Of a stretch of DNA of 20,944 bases, positions 1 to 7,826 are shown piece by piece (within the stretch, counting starts at the first letter, position 1; each line of letters opens with the position of its first letter). Below the pieces are notes generated by a model. That model saw nothing but the letters and a program-made list of their open reading frames with translations. It did no database searches and had not been told where the DNA came from. Origin of the DNA: Blastocladiella britannica (taxonomy: Eukaryota; Blastocladiomycota; Blastocladiomycetes; Blastocladiales; Blastocladiaceae); contig MU624840.1 of assembly GCA_025349905.2 (NCBI GenBank), forward strand, positions 1 to 20,944, read 5' to 3'. A program made the translations under genes and the position numbers.

Positions 1-154
1 GAGATTCGCATGCCCATCCCTGGACCAGGTCCGCGCCGTCAAAATAACAGAAATGGTCGTGAAACTCGCGGCAGGCGGCGGGGAGGGCCGAGTTTGGGCG
101 GCACGTGCGGAGCAGCTCGTGCAGGAGCTCGTATGGTAGTGTTGTAACGGCCAT
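1..154 (-). CDS. F-box-like protein, 5' part only (runs off the window)
   Basis: The minus strand opens with an ATG at 154-152 and stays open to the window edge, 51 codons. The N-terminus reads MAVTTLPYELLHELLRTC, then a stretch ending AACREFHDHF. The pattern of Leu-Pro followed by amphipathic Leu-rich helices and a basic-aromatic end is that of an F-box start (Skp1-binding module of SCF ubiquitin ligases), but only about 40 residues can be judged. Third codon positions are GC-rich, as in the other real genes here. It faces away from the plus-strand gene that starts at 208, leaving only 53 bp for both promoters. The rest of the protein lies outside the window, so the substrate-binding part is unknown. 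Another short helical N-terminus could look similar. Confidence 0.5.
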   Translation of the reverse strand, partial: MAVTTLPYELLHELLRTCRPNSALPAACREFHDHFCYFDGADLVQGWACES

Positions 155-207
155 TTTCTGACTTTGCTCTTCAAGGCATTGAAAGAGCTCAACACACCCA
201 AAATGAA

Positions 208-1136
208 ATGGACATCTTGCTGCCTGACGAGCTCCTCGTCCGCGCCTCGACGTTTCTGGAATTGTCCGCCATCTTTGGCCCTCTGCGCGGCCTCGAAATG
301 CCTGTCCAGTCTGACCTCCGATATGCTCGAACACAACCCGACAACCCGTGCTTTTTGCGGTTGTCACTGTTGGCACAGCCCAATGTGCGCGACACCATCA
401 TTCGCGCATACAAGAAAGAGGCACGCAAGCTCGTCCACGCGGTGGTTCACCGGCTCGTGCGCCGTCCGCAGCGCAACCGCCGCTGGGTGCTCCGCCTGGA
501 CACCCTTCCGAAAATCACATGCGACCTCGCCCACCACCTGGACTACAGACTCGATAACAAGGGTTTCACCCGGCTCTTGTACAGAATGTAAAAAGTTTCG
601 CCACAGATGGCCCTGCATTTTGTCAGCCTGATTGGTCTGGCCAACCCTGGCTGGGCCATGGCTATCCTCGCCGATAATATCAGCCGCGAGGGATATGTGC
701 AGGAAATGCTTGCTGCCATGATGAATTTTGGCGCACCGGAGGACGACCGGCTCGATGCGGTGGTCAAAGATATTGCCAACAAGTTCCTCAACCTAGCTGT
801 ACCTGGACCACGCGCGCACTGGATCCGTAATGCCACAAGCTTTGCTGAATACCCTGACGGACTTGTCCAGAGTCCCTTCGCCCTCATTTGAATACTTTCC
901 TCCCTGAACCGATATATTTATGGTACCATTTGGCTTGTTCTTGCCCAATTCAATACAGCTCAATGATCTCCAGACGTGCTGGAATTTTGATTTAGCGCAC
1001 TGCCTGCTTGCGGCTGTTTGATACCGACCTTGGTGTTGTTGACGAAAATGAAAATCTTCGAGAGGACGAGGAAGTGGACAACAGTGAGGAAGAAGACGAG
1101 GTCCTAGGCACAGACGAGGTTGAGGACGAGGAGTAA
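208..1136 (+). CDS. F-box-like protein with acidic C-terminal tail; exon structure uncertain
   Basis: The first block (ATG 208 to 588) begins MDILLPDELLVRASTFLEL, again F-box-like, and has GC-rich third positions. A TAA lies in frame at 589-591, and the same frame reopens and continues from 592 to 891, so this looks like one gene interrupted by a stop. A 33-nt segment 563-595 (gtttca...aaaaag) would remove the stop and keep frame, but it is short for an intron here. A last exon starts after the acceptor at 991-995 (tttag) and encodes LRLFDTDLGVVDENENLRED and then a run of Glu/Asp, ending with TAA at 1134-1136. A phase-0 donor at 799 (gtacct) or 865 (gtccag) would join it. The block 799-891 has weaker codon bias, which favours 799. 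The function beyond the F-box guess is unknown. Alternatives are a decayed gene or two short genes. Confidence 0.4.
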
Positions 1137-1279
1137 TGAATAGTACTGTTCTTTTCAAAATAGTGGGTAACTATGCAAGGAATGAAAAGCTTATTATTAA
1201 TACCAATTTTATTTATTACTACTTGTACTGCTTGGGACCTGAGATCCAGAATACGCACGAAGGAAGAACCGCAACCAAA

Positions 1280-2470
1280 TTACTTTTGATGGCGAGCACT
1301 CCACCGCAATAGCGTGTCGAACGACAGCTCGGTCGCCAAGACCGTGTTGAGGATGAAGTTGAACCAAAATCCCTTGGATTAAGGGAAGCCGATCCTCAAT
1401 CAGCAAAATGACAATCAAGTGCACAATATAGCACGCGATCACAACGAATGAGAGGACGGCAAAAGTCAGCGTCAGTTGTTGTTGCAGCGAGCTCACTGTG
1501 ATCGGCGCTGCTGGGAGCGTCGAGCCTGGGACCATCGGCTGGTGTGCAGAGTGCGGCGTCGTCAGTGTTGTGTTTGCCATGGATGTTGTGGCGGTGGCAG
1601 TAACAGTCGCGCTGGATTGCATATGAGAGGCACTTTTGTGGTCTTGGCTGGAACCGGCGTGACTTGCATAGTGGGTCTCGGCGCCATTGGATCCAGTCGA
1701 CTTGTCATGCGCGGAGCTTCCTTTGTAGCTCGAGGTTTGCATTGCACTGCTGGCCCTCGTTTGAAGCTTGCTCGGATCATGAAACGCAGTGTACACGCTC
1801 CACACGGAAACGCCGGTGATGGCCAAAATAATGATGACAACTTGGAAAGTCACCCATAGTGGAGTGATCCGCCTGCCAATGTCAGCCATATTCGAGCAAT
1901 TAGTACAACTGCACTATATATATATATATGTATTAAGATCCATACGCTTGAATCCACCACCGATCAGTGGCGCCTTGTTGTACCATCTGCGCGAGGATGA
2001 CGAAGTACGCAATTTTCTGCTCGAAAGACACGATTGCCAAAAAAAAACCCAAAGGCTCCGAGAATATTTTTCCGCAGCGAGGGAGACTTGGCAAGAACAA
2101 TGATCATGCAGCGGAGAGTAATGGCGAAAAAAATCATAAACGTGGAGGAATGAACCGCCATGATCTCAAAGATGCGGTACACGAGGTAGTTGGCAGTGCC
2201 AGACGCCCGGAATTGCGCCAGCATGGCAAATTTGTTGAAGGTGTCGATGATCAGGAGCACCGCCGAGGAGATCAGCATCCAATCGCGGAGGGTACGCTTG
2301 CGGTTCTTGAATTTTTTGTTCGAACCGTGGAAGTGCTCGGCGATCCAGCGTGCGATTACAGGGAATGCATTGACAGTGGATCTGTAGAGGGCAGTCAAAG
2401 AGTATGCAAGGAGGACGCCCGTGGCAATGAGCGAGTGGACGGCCACTGCGTCGCTGATCGGCGGCTCCAT
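1280..2470 (-). CDS. Putative seven-transmembrane (GPCR-like) protein
   Basis: The start is ATG 2470, in the context tcaaccATGG, with a TATA-like tttttatatt about 35 nt upstream. The first reading block holds four hydrophobic segments (about residues 10-30, 63-85, 97-127 and 136-165). It then joins a second block through an intron at 1945-1873 (gtatgg ... tactaatt ... ggcag, 73 nt, in frame: QA|RITPLWVTF). That block gives a fifth segment, a loop of about 100 residues rich in Ser, Thr and His, and a sixth segment. A seventh segment, WFNFILNTVLATELSF, follows in a different frame with very GC-rich third positions and ends ARHQK at TAA 1282-1280. A phase-0 intron at 1412-1373 or 1424-1373 would join it. 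Seven helices with a long loop between five and six is the plan of a G-protein-coupled receptor, but no family motif is recognised. A run of nine A at 2039-2047 breaks frame inside helix 4. Confidence 0.6.
1915..1929. repeat. (TA)n microsatellite in an intron
   Basis: A run of about seven TA units lies inside the 73-nt intron of the seven-TM gene, between its donor (1945) and its branch-like tactaatt. Such a tract is expected to vary in length between strains. Confidence 0.8.
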
Positions 2471-2686
2471 GGTTGATATTTGGGGTGTTTTCGGTGGTGT
2501 ATTTAATATAAAAAGGTTGACTTCCAATAGATCAATAGATGTCAGAAGAGGAACACGAATGAGTGTCTCGTTGAAAATTAGCTGGTTGGCCATCTGTCCC
2601 TTGATCAAGCCTTAAATGATACAAATCAGTGGCAGTGAAGCAAAATGGGAAAGTCGGTGCATTAATGTTTGTCCACTAACACCAGA

Positions 2687-3061
2687 TCACCAGAGCGCGT
2701 TCAACCCCGAGTGCGCCCGCTGGCACGAGTCATGCGCACAGTGTACCGCAGTGTTGTCGCAGTCGCCGCACCTGGAGCAGCACAGTCCCAGGTTGCAGAT
2801 TGGCCCGCCAGGTTCGCACCAGCTGCTGAGCGTACCCTGGATCCGGGTCACGGTCGGAATCGGCAGTGCATTGTCGCAGGTGCACGACAAAAAAAAAAAA
2901 AAGAGAACCGCTGGCAGCCGTCGCCGCCGTGCTCGCGGCTGCGCACGTAAAGAGCCAGAGCCCGCGTCGCGGCAGATTCTGTGACCCACCCCCCACGACT
3001 GCCCAATCGCCACCGACGCCAGTAGCATCAGTGCGCCTCTGTGGTCGGGGCGGTTCGTCAT
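2687..3061 (-). CDS. Small secreted protein with a hevein-type (CBM18-like) chitin-binding domain
   Basis: The minus-strand frame ends at TGA 2689-2687. Its last 45 residues carry the cysteine pattern of a chitin-binding type 1 domain: WCEPGGPICNLGLCCSRCGD, then C, H-C, and finally AHDSCQ. This matches C-x(6)-C-x(4)-CC-S-x2-G-x-C-x(6)-C-x(4)-CQ, although one usual glycine after the sixth-position cysteine is Asp here. Third positions in this part are strongly GC-rich. ATG 3061 gives a basic start followed by a hydrophobic stretch, ALMLLASVAIGQSWGV, which could be a signal peptide. A run of 14 T (2902-2889) reads as Phe and may instead be the pyrimidine tract of an intron ending at tccag, just before GTLSSWCE. 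Such proteins bind chitin at the cell wall or outside the cell. The domain is fairly secure; the 5' end is not. Confidence 0.45.
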   Translation of the reverse strand: MTNRPDHRGALMLLASVAIGQSWGVGHRICRDAGSGSLRAQPRARRRRLPAVLFFFFLSCTCDNALPIPTVTRIQGTLSSWCEPGGPICNLGLCCSRCGDCDNTAVHCAHDSCQRAHSGLNALW

Positions 3062-3700
3062 CCACCGGGCCTTGGAACGCGACCAACGCACCACCGTGGG
3101 TGGCTGCGCGCAAACTCAGCATCGCCGCAGACGAGCGAACAACGCAGCAGGTCACTGCCTCGGCAGCAGACGTGGCCAGGCGAGGACGCGGCAATGACGA
3201 CGTCGGTGAAACAGTCCCGGGACAGCCATGTGTCGGCGCGCCGTCAGCGCGCGCGTGCGGTGGGGCGGTTCAGCAGGGACAGCTCAGCGGTATCGGGGCG
3301 AGCTCGACAGCGCGGGCGCACTATGCGAAAGCAACGCCCATTCGCAATCATGGCCGAGAAGGCGGTGTTCGCATCCGATGAGAACGCGGCCTTATATTCG
3401 TGCCGCAACGACAGCACGGCTGCTAGCTTGCGCGTCATGTAGATGAACCGATCCCAGCAGCCGAAAGTCCACGAAGTTGCAATGTCTCGGAAAGTTGCTG
3501 CCAGTAAGAGTGGTCAGCGGCTCGGCCGCGTCCATGACCCAGCTGTCGGTGGTCGGAAATTACACATGTACGACGCGTCCCAACCATGGACCAGCGTATG
3601 CAGCGGCATATCAGCAATGAGGCGTGGTCAATTCATGCAATCGAAAATCGCGGGCACCGATAATGGCGCGCAAGCACAGTTTTGAAGCGGCTGTCTTGCA
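3062..3700 (-). pseudogene. Degraded coding sequence upstream of the CBM18-like gene
   Basis: Several minus-strand pieces look coding by GC-rich third positions but sit in different frames. One reads SWTFGCWDRFIYMTRKLAAV and then SLRHEYKAAFSSDANTAF (about 3477-3370). Another reads MDAAEPLTTLTGSNFP (about 3530 downward). A third reads WLSRDCFTDVVIAASSPGHV (near 3231-3170). Stops and frame changes separate them, and no splice pattern I tried joins them. The SDANTAF stretch after a basic helix recalls the metal-binding DxD area of nucleotide-sugar glycosyltransferases, but this is weak. It may be the decayed 5' part of the CBM18-like gene or a separate dead gene. Long plus-strand frames through the same bases have poorer composition. 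Confidence 0.3.
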
Positions 3701-4045
3701 GTTAAAACCGCGATTGGTGGACCGAGGGGGCCAAGCACGCATCGCATTCATGAGCTAAGGTGCCTGCGCGCGTGGGTAGGCCGTGCATATCGGGAATTCG
3801 TGTGATGGCGCCAGTGTCACGATGGCAATGGTGGGCAAGAAATGGCAGCGATTGTTCGTCCGCACAATGGCAGTGGCCGGGGATGCCGGGTACTTGATGG
3901 TTGACTTAATTATTTTTCGGAGACCAGAGCAACAACCTTCAATTGGGTGCGACGGGTCACGGGACGTTAAAGTCGCGCAGCGAGCAGTTTTCTTTCCACC
4001 CAGCCCAATGCTAGCCCCCCTCTCCAAAAAAGTTCATATAACATC
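3701..4045. other. Intergenic region upstream of eIF4A
   Basis: I see no convincing gene in this stretch. Open frames exist on both strands but lack the codon bias of the real genes. The last 60 bases before the eIF4A start contain several A-rich tracts and catataac at 4036-4043, too close to the ATG to be an obvious TATA box. Confidence 0.5.
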
Positions 4046-5542
4046 ATGGCGTGCGTGTACTTTACATATTTATTCGGGCGTCCTTTGTTGTTTTCTCCCC
4101 GTTTTCCGCTTGTTTTCCTCGCCGGAAACAGGAAACGGGCGGGAAACAGCAGATGTCAACAACAATCAAATGGCCACAACAACCAGAAAACTCATTAATA
4201 AATTACCAGTGACGAACAATTCCAAGACATTCAGGGTACCGAGATTGAGTCCAACTGGGACGAGGTTGTCGACTCGTTTGACGACATGAACCTCAAGCAG
4301 GAGCTGCTTCGCGGCATCTACGCCTACGGGTATTTATTTCACTTATTTTCATTACCGATAGCATATATCGTTTTTTTAACACGCACCCAAAAAAAAAAAT
4401 TTAATTAAAGTTTCGAGCGTCCCTCGGCCATTCAGGCCCGCGCCATCATGCCCGTGGTCAAGGGTCACGACGTGATTGCTCAGGCCCAGTCGGGTACCGG
4501 CAAGACCGCCACCTTCGCCATTTCGATCCTGCAGAAGATCGACGTCAGCCTCAAGCAGACGCAGGCGCTTATCCTGGCCCCCACGCGCGAGCTGGCCCTC
4601 CAGATCCACAAGGTTGTGGTGGCCCTCGGCGACGTGATGGGCGTGCAGTGCCACGCGTGCATTGGCGGCAACTCGATCCGCGACGACATCAAGATCCTGC
4701 AGTCGGGCCCGCAGATTGTGGTCGGCACCCCTGGCCGCATCAACGACATGATTGGCAACCGTCGCGCCCTCGACCCCCGCCACATCAAGATCTTTGTGCT
4801 CGACGAGGCCGATGAGATGCTCTCGCGCGAGTTCACCGAGCAGATCTACGATGTCTTCCAGATGCTGCCGTCAGAGATCCAGGTGGTGCTCATTTCGGCC
4901 ACCATGCCCCCGGAGGTGCTCGACGTGACCGCCAAGTTCATGCGCGAGCCCGTGCGCATTCTGGTCAAGAAGGACGAGCTGACGCTTGAGGGTATTCGCC
5001 AGTTCTACGTCCTGATTGAGCAGGAGGACTGGAAGTTCGAGACGCTGTGCGACCTGTACAACACGGTGGCCATCACCCAGGCCGTCATTTTCTGCAACTC
5101 GCGCCGCAAGGTCGACTGGCTCACTGAGGCCATGCGTGGTCAGGACCACGTTGTCGCTGCCATTGTTCGTTTTATTCTCTTTTTATGTTACATCGTCCTT
5201 TACTTACACACCTACATTATAAAATAGCACGGTGACATGGACCAGGCCGAGCGCTCCAAGATTATGAACGACTTCCGTACCGGTACCGCCCGTGTGCTGA
5301 TCACCACCGATCTGCTGGCCCGTGGTATTGACGTTCAGCAGGTGTCGCTGGTGATCAACTACGATCTGCCCACGTCGCTCGAGAACTACCTTCACCGTAT
5401 CGGCCGTGGTGGTCGTTTCGGACGCAAGGGTGTGGCCATCAACTTTGTCACGACCGAGGACACGCCCGTCCTGCGCCAGATTGAGCGTCACTACAACACC
5501 CAGGTCGAGGAGATGCCCCGCGACATTGCGGATCTGCTCTAA
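4046..5542 (+). CDS. eIF4A: Translation initiation factor eIF4A, DEAD-box RNA helicase
   Basis: ATP-dependent RNA helicase of the eIF4F complex, which unwinds 5' leaders for ribosome loading in the cytoplasm. Exons are 4046-4050, 4210-4329, 4411-5164 and 5228-5542 (397 residues, normal for the family). Visible motifs: Q-motif GFERPSAIQ (42-50), Walker A AQSGTGKT (67-74), PTRELA, TPGR, DEAD (173-176), SAT (204-206), HGDMDQAER at the exon 3/4 join, and HRIGRGGR (349-356). The first coding exon is only ATGGC in a good start context (aacatcATGGC), followed by donor gtgcgt and acceptor ttaccag. This gives [18 protein letters not shown], a typical eIF4A start. Without that splice the N-terminal frame has no ATG. 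Codon bias is very strong, as expected for an abundant protein. The second donor is gtattt and the third gttcgt. Confidence 0.96.
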
Positions 5543-5734
5543 GCTGTAAAACGTAAATGTGATGGCGGCGGCCTGTGGAGAGTGCAACCTGTTCTGCGAA
5601 ATTAATTATTTTTATATTTTACGGGATTTTTCGTGTGGACTGGCAACCATTATGCTATGATTTCATGTGACTGACGCGCAAGGGCAAAACAATATTTTCT
5701 TTTGGACTCGAAATATCCGCATTACAGTATTATC

Positions 5735-6983
5735 ATGACGCGCTACACCATGCCCGGCAAAGCGGGAGCCCTGGCCCCGTCGCAGTTCACTGCCGCTCCG
5801 CTCATGCCGACGAAATCCGAGCGGGAAGCGAGCAAAGCATCTGCTTCTTCTGCAAAATCGACCTTATCTGCACCTTCCGCACCAACTGCTGCTGCAGCAC
5901 CCGTGACGACTGCAACAGCAAATTCCGCCAATGGCGATGCGGTTATTCAGAAGGGAAAGGTCAAGGCCAAGGCCTCGGCTGGGAATGGCGATACCAATGG
6001 TGGTGCGATGGCCGCGCCAAAGTCCACGGACACTTCCTCAACGCAATCGCCGCCTCCGAATGATCGAAAGAATGCGAAAAAACGTCGCGCTCCATCTGGT
6101 ACGTTTTTGTTAAAATATGATGACCTGAAAGTGACTCAAACAACAATCTCTACCCTGCAGACGGACGCAGCGAAGCTCCCGTGACTGACATTAAGCGGTT
6201 CCGGTCCGAGCGGGCCGAGCGGACAGAGGACCGGAAACGGCAGCGCCAGGAGAAGAAGAAGCGGTCCACAGTACGCATTCCATTTTTCATCCAAATGCAC
6301 CTAACTTACCTTAAAAATACAGATCTGCTTCCAGTGTCGCCAACCGGGCCATTCGATCAAAGAGTGCCCATCTCTGCCATCCTCGACCCCGTCGTCGCCC
6401 AACGGCAGCATTTCGTCGTCGGCGTCCTCGGGCCGTGTCCCGGCCGCCTCCGCCAGCACCGCCGCGGCATCAGTGAAATGCTACCTGTGCGGTTCCGCAA
6501 CCCACACGCTGAGCAAGTGCCCAGGTCGTTTCAAGGCGCCGCGCACCGAAGACGGAAACGTGATCTTGCCGTACGCGTCGTGCTTTGTGTGCAGCGGGAT
6601 GGGTCATTTGGCGGGGCAGTGCCCGAAGAACGCAAAGGGCGTGTACCCGAACGGCGGCGCGTGCCAGTTCTGTGGCAGCGTGTACCACCTGGCAAAAGAT
6701 TGCAAGCCGACCAAGAATGCTGGTTCGTCTTTCCACTTTTCTTTGTTGACTTTTTGGCACTTACACTCAAGGGATTGCTGCAGAATCGGTCACGATGGTG
6801 GGTACCGTGTCGCTTGACCAGTCTCCGGACGATGACGATGTGTTTGTTGCTCTGAGCCGCATGGATAAGGTGAAGGCTGCCCGGAGTGCTGCGGCATCAT
6901 CAGTATCAGCTGCTGCGCCAGCTACCACGGGAGCACCGACACGGCGAGCGGGTGGGAGTGCAGTGAAAAAGGTAGTCTTTTAA
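5735..6983 (+). CDS. ZCCHC9: ZCCHC9-like protein with four CCHC zinc knuckles
   Basis: Exons 5735-6098, 6161-6270, 6323-6722 and 6784-6983 join in frame to 357 residues. The N-terminal 120 residues are Ala/Ser/Thr-rich, followed by a basic segment (KRFRSERAERTEDRKRQRQE). Four knuckles of C-x2-C-x4-H-x4-C follow, at about 160-173, 211-224, 245-258 and 272-285. The spacing and the linker KGVYPNGGACQFCGSVYHL match animal ZCCHC9 and its fungal relatives, a nuclear/nucleolar RNA-binding family linked to rRNA maturation and RNA surveillance. The start is the first ATG in the frame. The C-terminal exon is acidic (SPDDDDVF), then Ala-rich. Donors are gtacgt, gtacgc and gttcgt. The stop lies 29 bp from the stop of the convergent SFT2 gene. 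Confidence 0.88.
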
Positions 6984-7012
6984 ATCAAAATTCAACATCA
7001 AAAAAGTACGGT

Positions 7013-7727
7013 TTAGTTGATTCCTACCGCTTTCTTGACTACGTCGCGAGCAAACGGAATGTAGCTTAGCGAGTACCAGAAGAGGGCCAGGAACTGAATG
7101 AGTGCGAAAATCAAGCAAAGGCCTGGGCTCTTGGTCTATTATAGAAATGGAGTCAACTTCATAAACCAAAAAGGGAAAAGAAAAGGGCACGGACCGTGAA
7201 CGCGACAACAAGAGTGAGGATCATGGATACCAGGAACACCAACGACGCGATCTTGCGTTTCTTGTCAAACATGCCCTTCATCTGCTCCCATTTTCGCAAA
7301 TTCATGAGTTTTCAGTGTATTTCAAAAAACAAAGAACGGACCTGCGATTTGAATCCAGAGAGGAACGACGTCGAGAGCAGAGACGTGAGATTGCCCAGCG
7401 TATATACAATGGCATAGGCAGTGACATTTCCAAGACTCAGGGAAAGGAAAGACTGAAAGAAAGAAAATAACAGTCAGTATTGCATAACAAAAAAAAAAAG
7501 ATTTCAAGGAATACGAACCAAGAGCGAAAGGACGAATCCAAAGACAAAGCAGGACCCAAAGCCAATCAGTCGCTGCTTGCGAGTGAGGTTAAACGATGCG
7601 CATGCCTATATTATGCGCCGTCAATGTTAGATACTTATGTATATTCCTATAATTTTTGACGCACGTCGTCCATGATCGACTCCTGGCCTCCTCCCTCCAT
7701 GGTGTTGAATGGGTTACGCGGCGGCAT
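7013..7727 (-). CDS. SFT2: SFT2-type Golgi vesicle transport membrane protein
   Basis: Five exons, 7727-7665, 7605-7519, 7452-7342, 7281-7195 and 7135-7013, give 156 residues. Every intron is phase 0 and every exon is a multiple of three. The protein has a short cytosolic N-terminus (MPPRNPFNTMEGGGQES) and then four membrane segments: RLIGFGSCFVFGFVLSLL; TAYAIVYTLGNLTSLLSTSF; IASLVFLVSMILTLVVAF; and LCLIFALIQFLALFWYSLSY, followed by IPFARDVVKK. The GFG motif, the YTLGN signature and the YSLSYIPFAR ending are those of SFT2/SFT2D proteins, which act in endosome-to-Golgi retrograde transport and vesicle fusion. Donors are gtgcgt, gttcgt, gtccgt and gtccgt. It shares a 99-bp promoter with the divergent Shank-like gene. 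Confidence 0.93.
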
Positions 7728-7826
7728 AGTAGTGATTTTTTTTATAGTTATAGTACAAAGTGAGTGGAGTTGTACGTGGCGAAAGAGATTTCTGCTGCGC
7801 CACACGTAATACAGAATATTAATACA
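7728..7826. promoter_or_regulatory. Short bidirectional promoter between SFT2 and the Shank-like gene
   Basis: Only 99 bp separate the two start codons. The stretch contains tttttttatagttatag (7737-7753), an AT-rich TATA-like element that reads acceptably on either strand. Both transcription start regions and both 5' leaders must fit here or within the first codons. Confidence 0.5.

Noticed and set aside
992..1258. Minus-strand Ser-rich ORF
   Set aside because: Antisense of the acidic Glu/Asp tail codons.
1209..1279. Extension of the seven-TM second block to a stop at 1209
   Set aside because: Codon bias fails after about 1412, while another frame with very GC-rich third positions ends at 1280 and supplies the seventh helix.
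2616..2984. Plus-strand frame with a LIM-like ECARWHESCAQC
   Set aside because: The spacing of the other cysteines does not complete a LIM domain, and the opposite strand holds a fuller, ordered chitin-binding motif.
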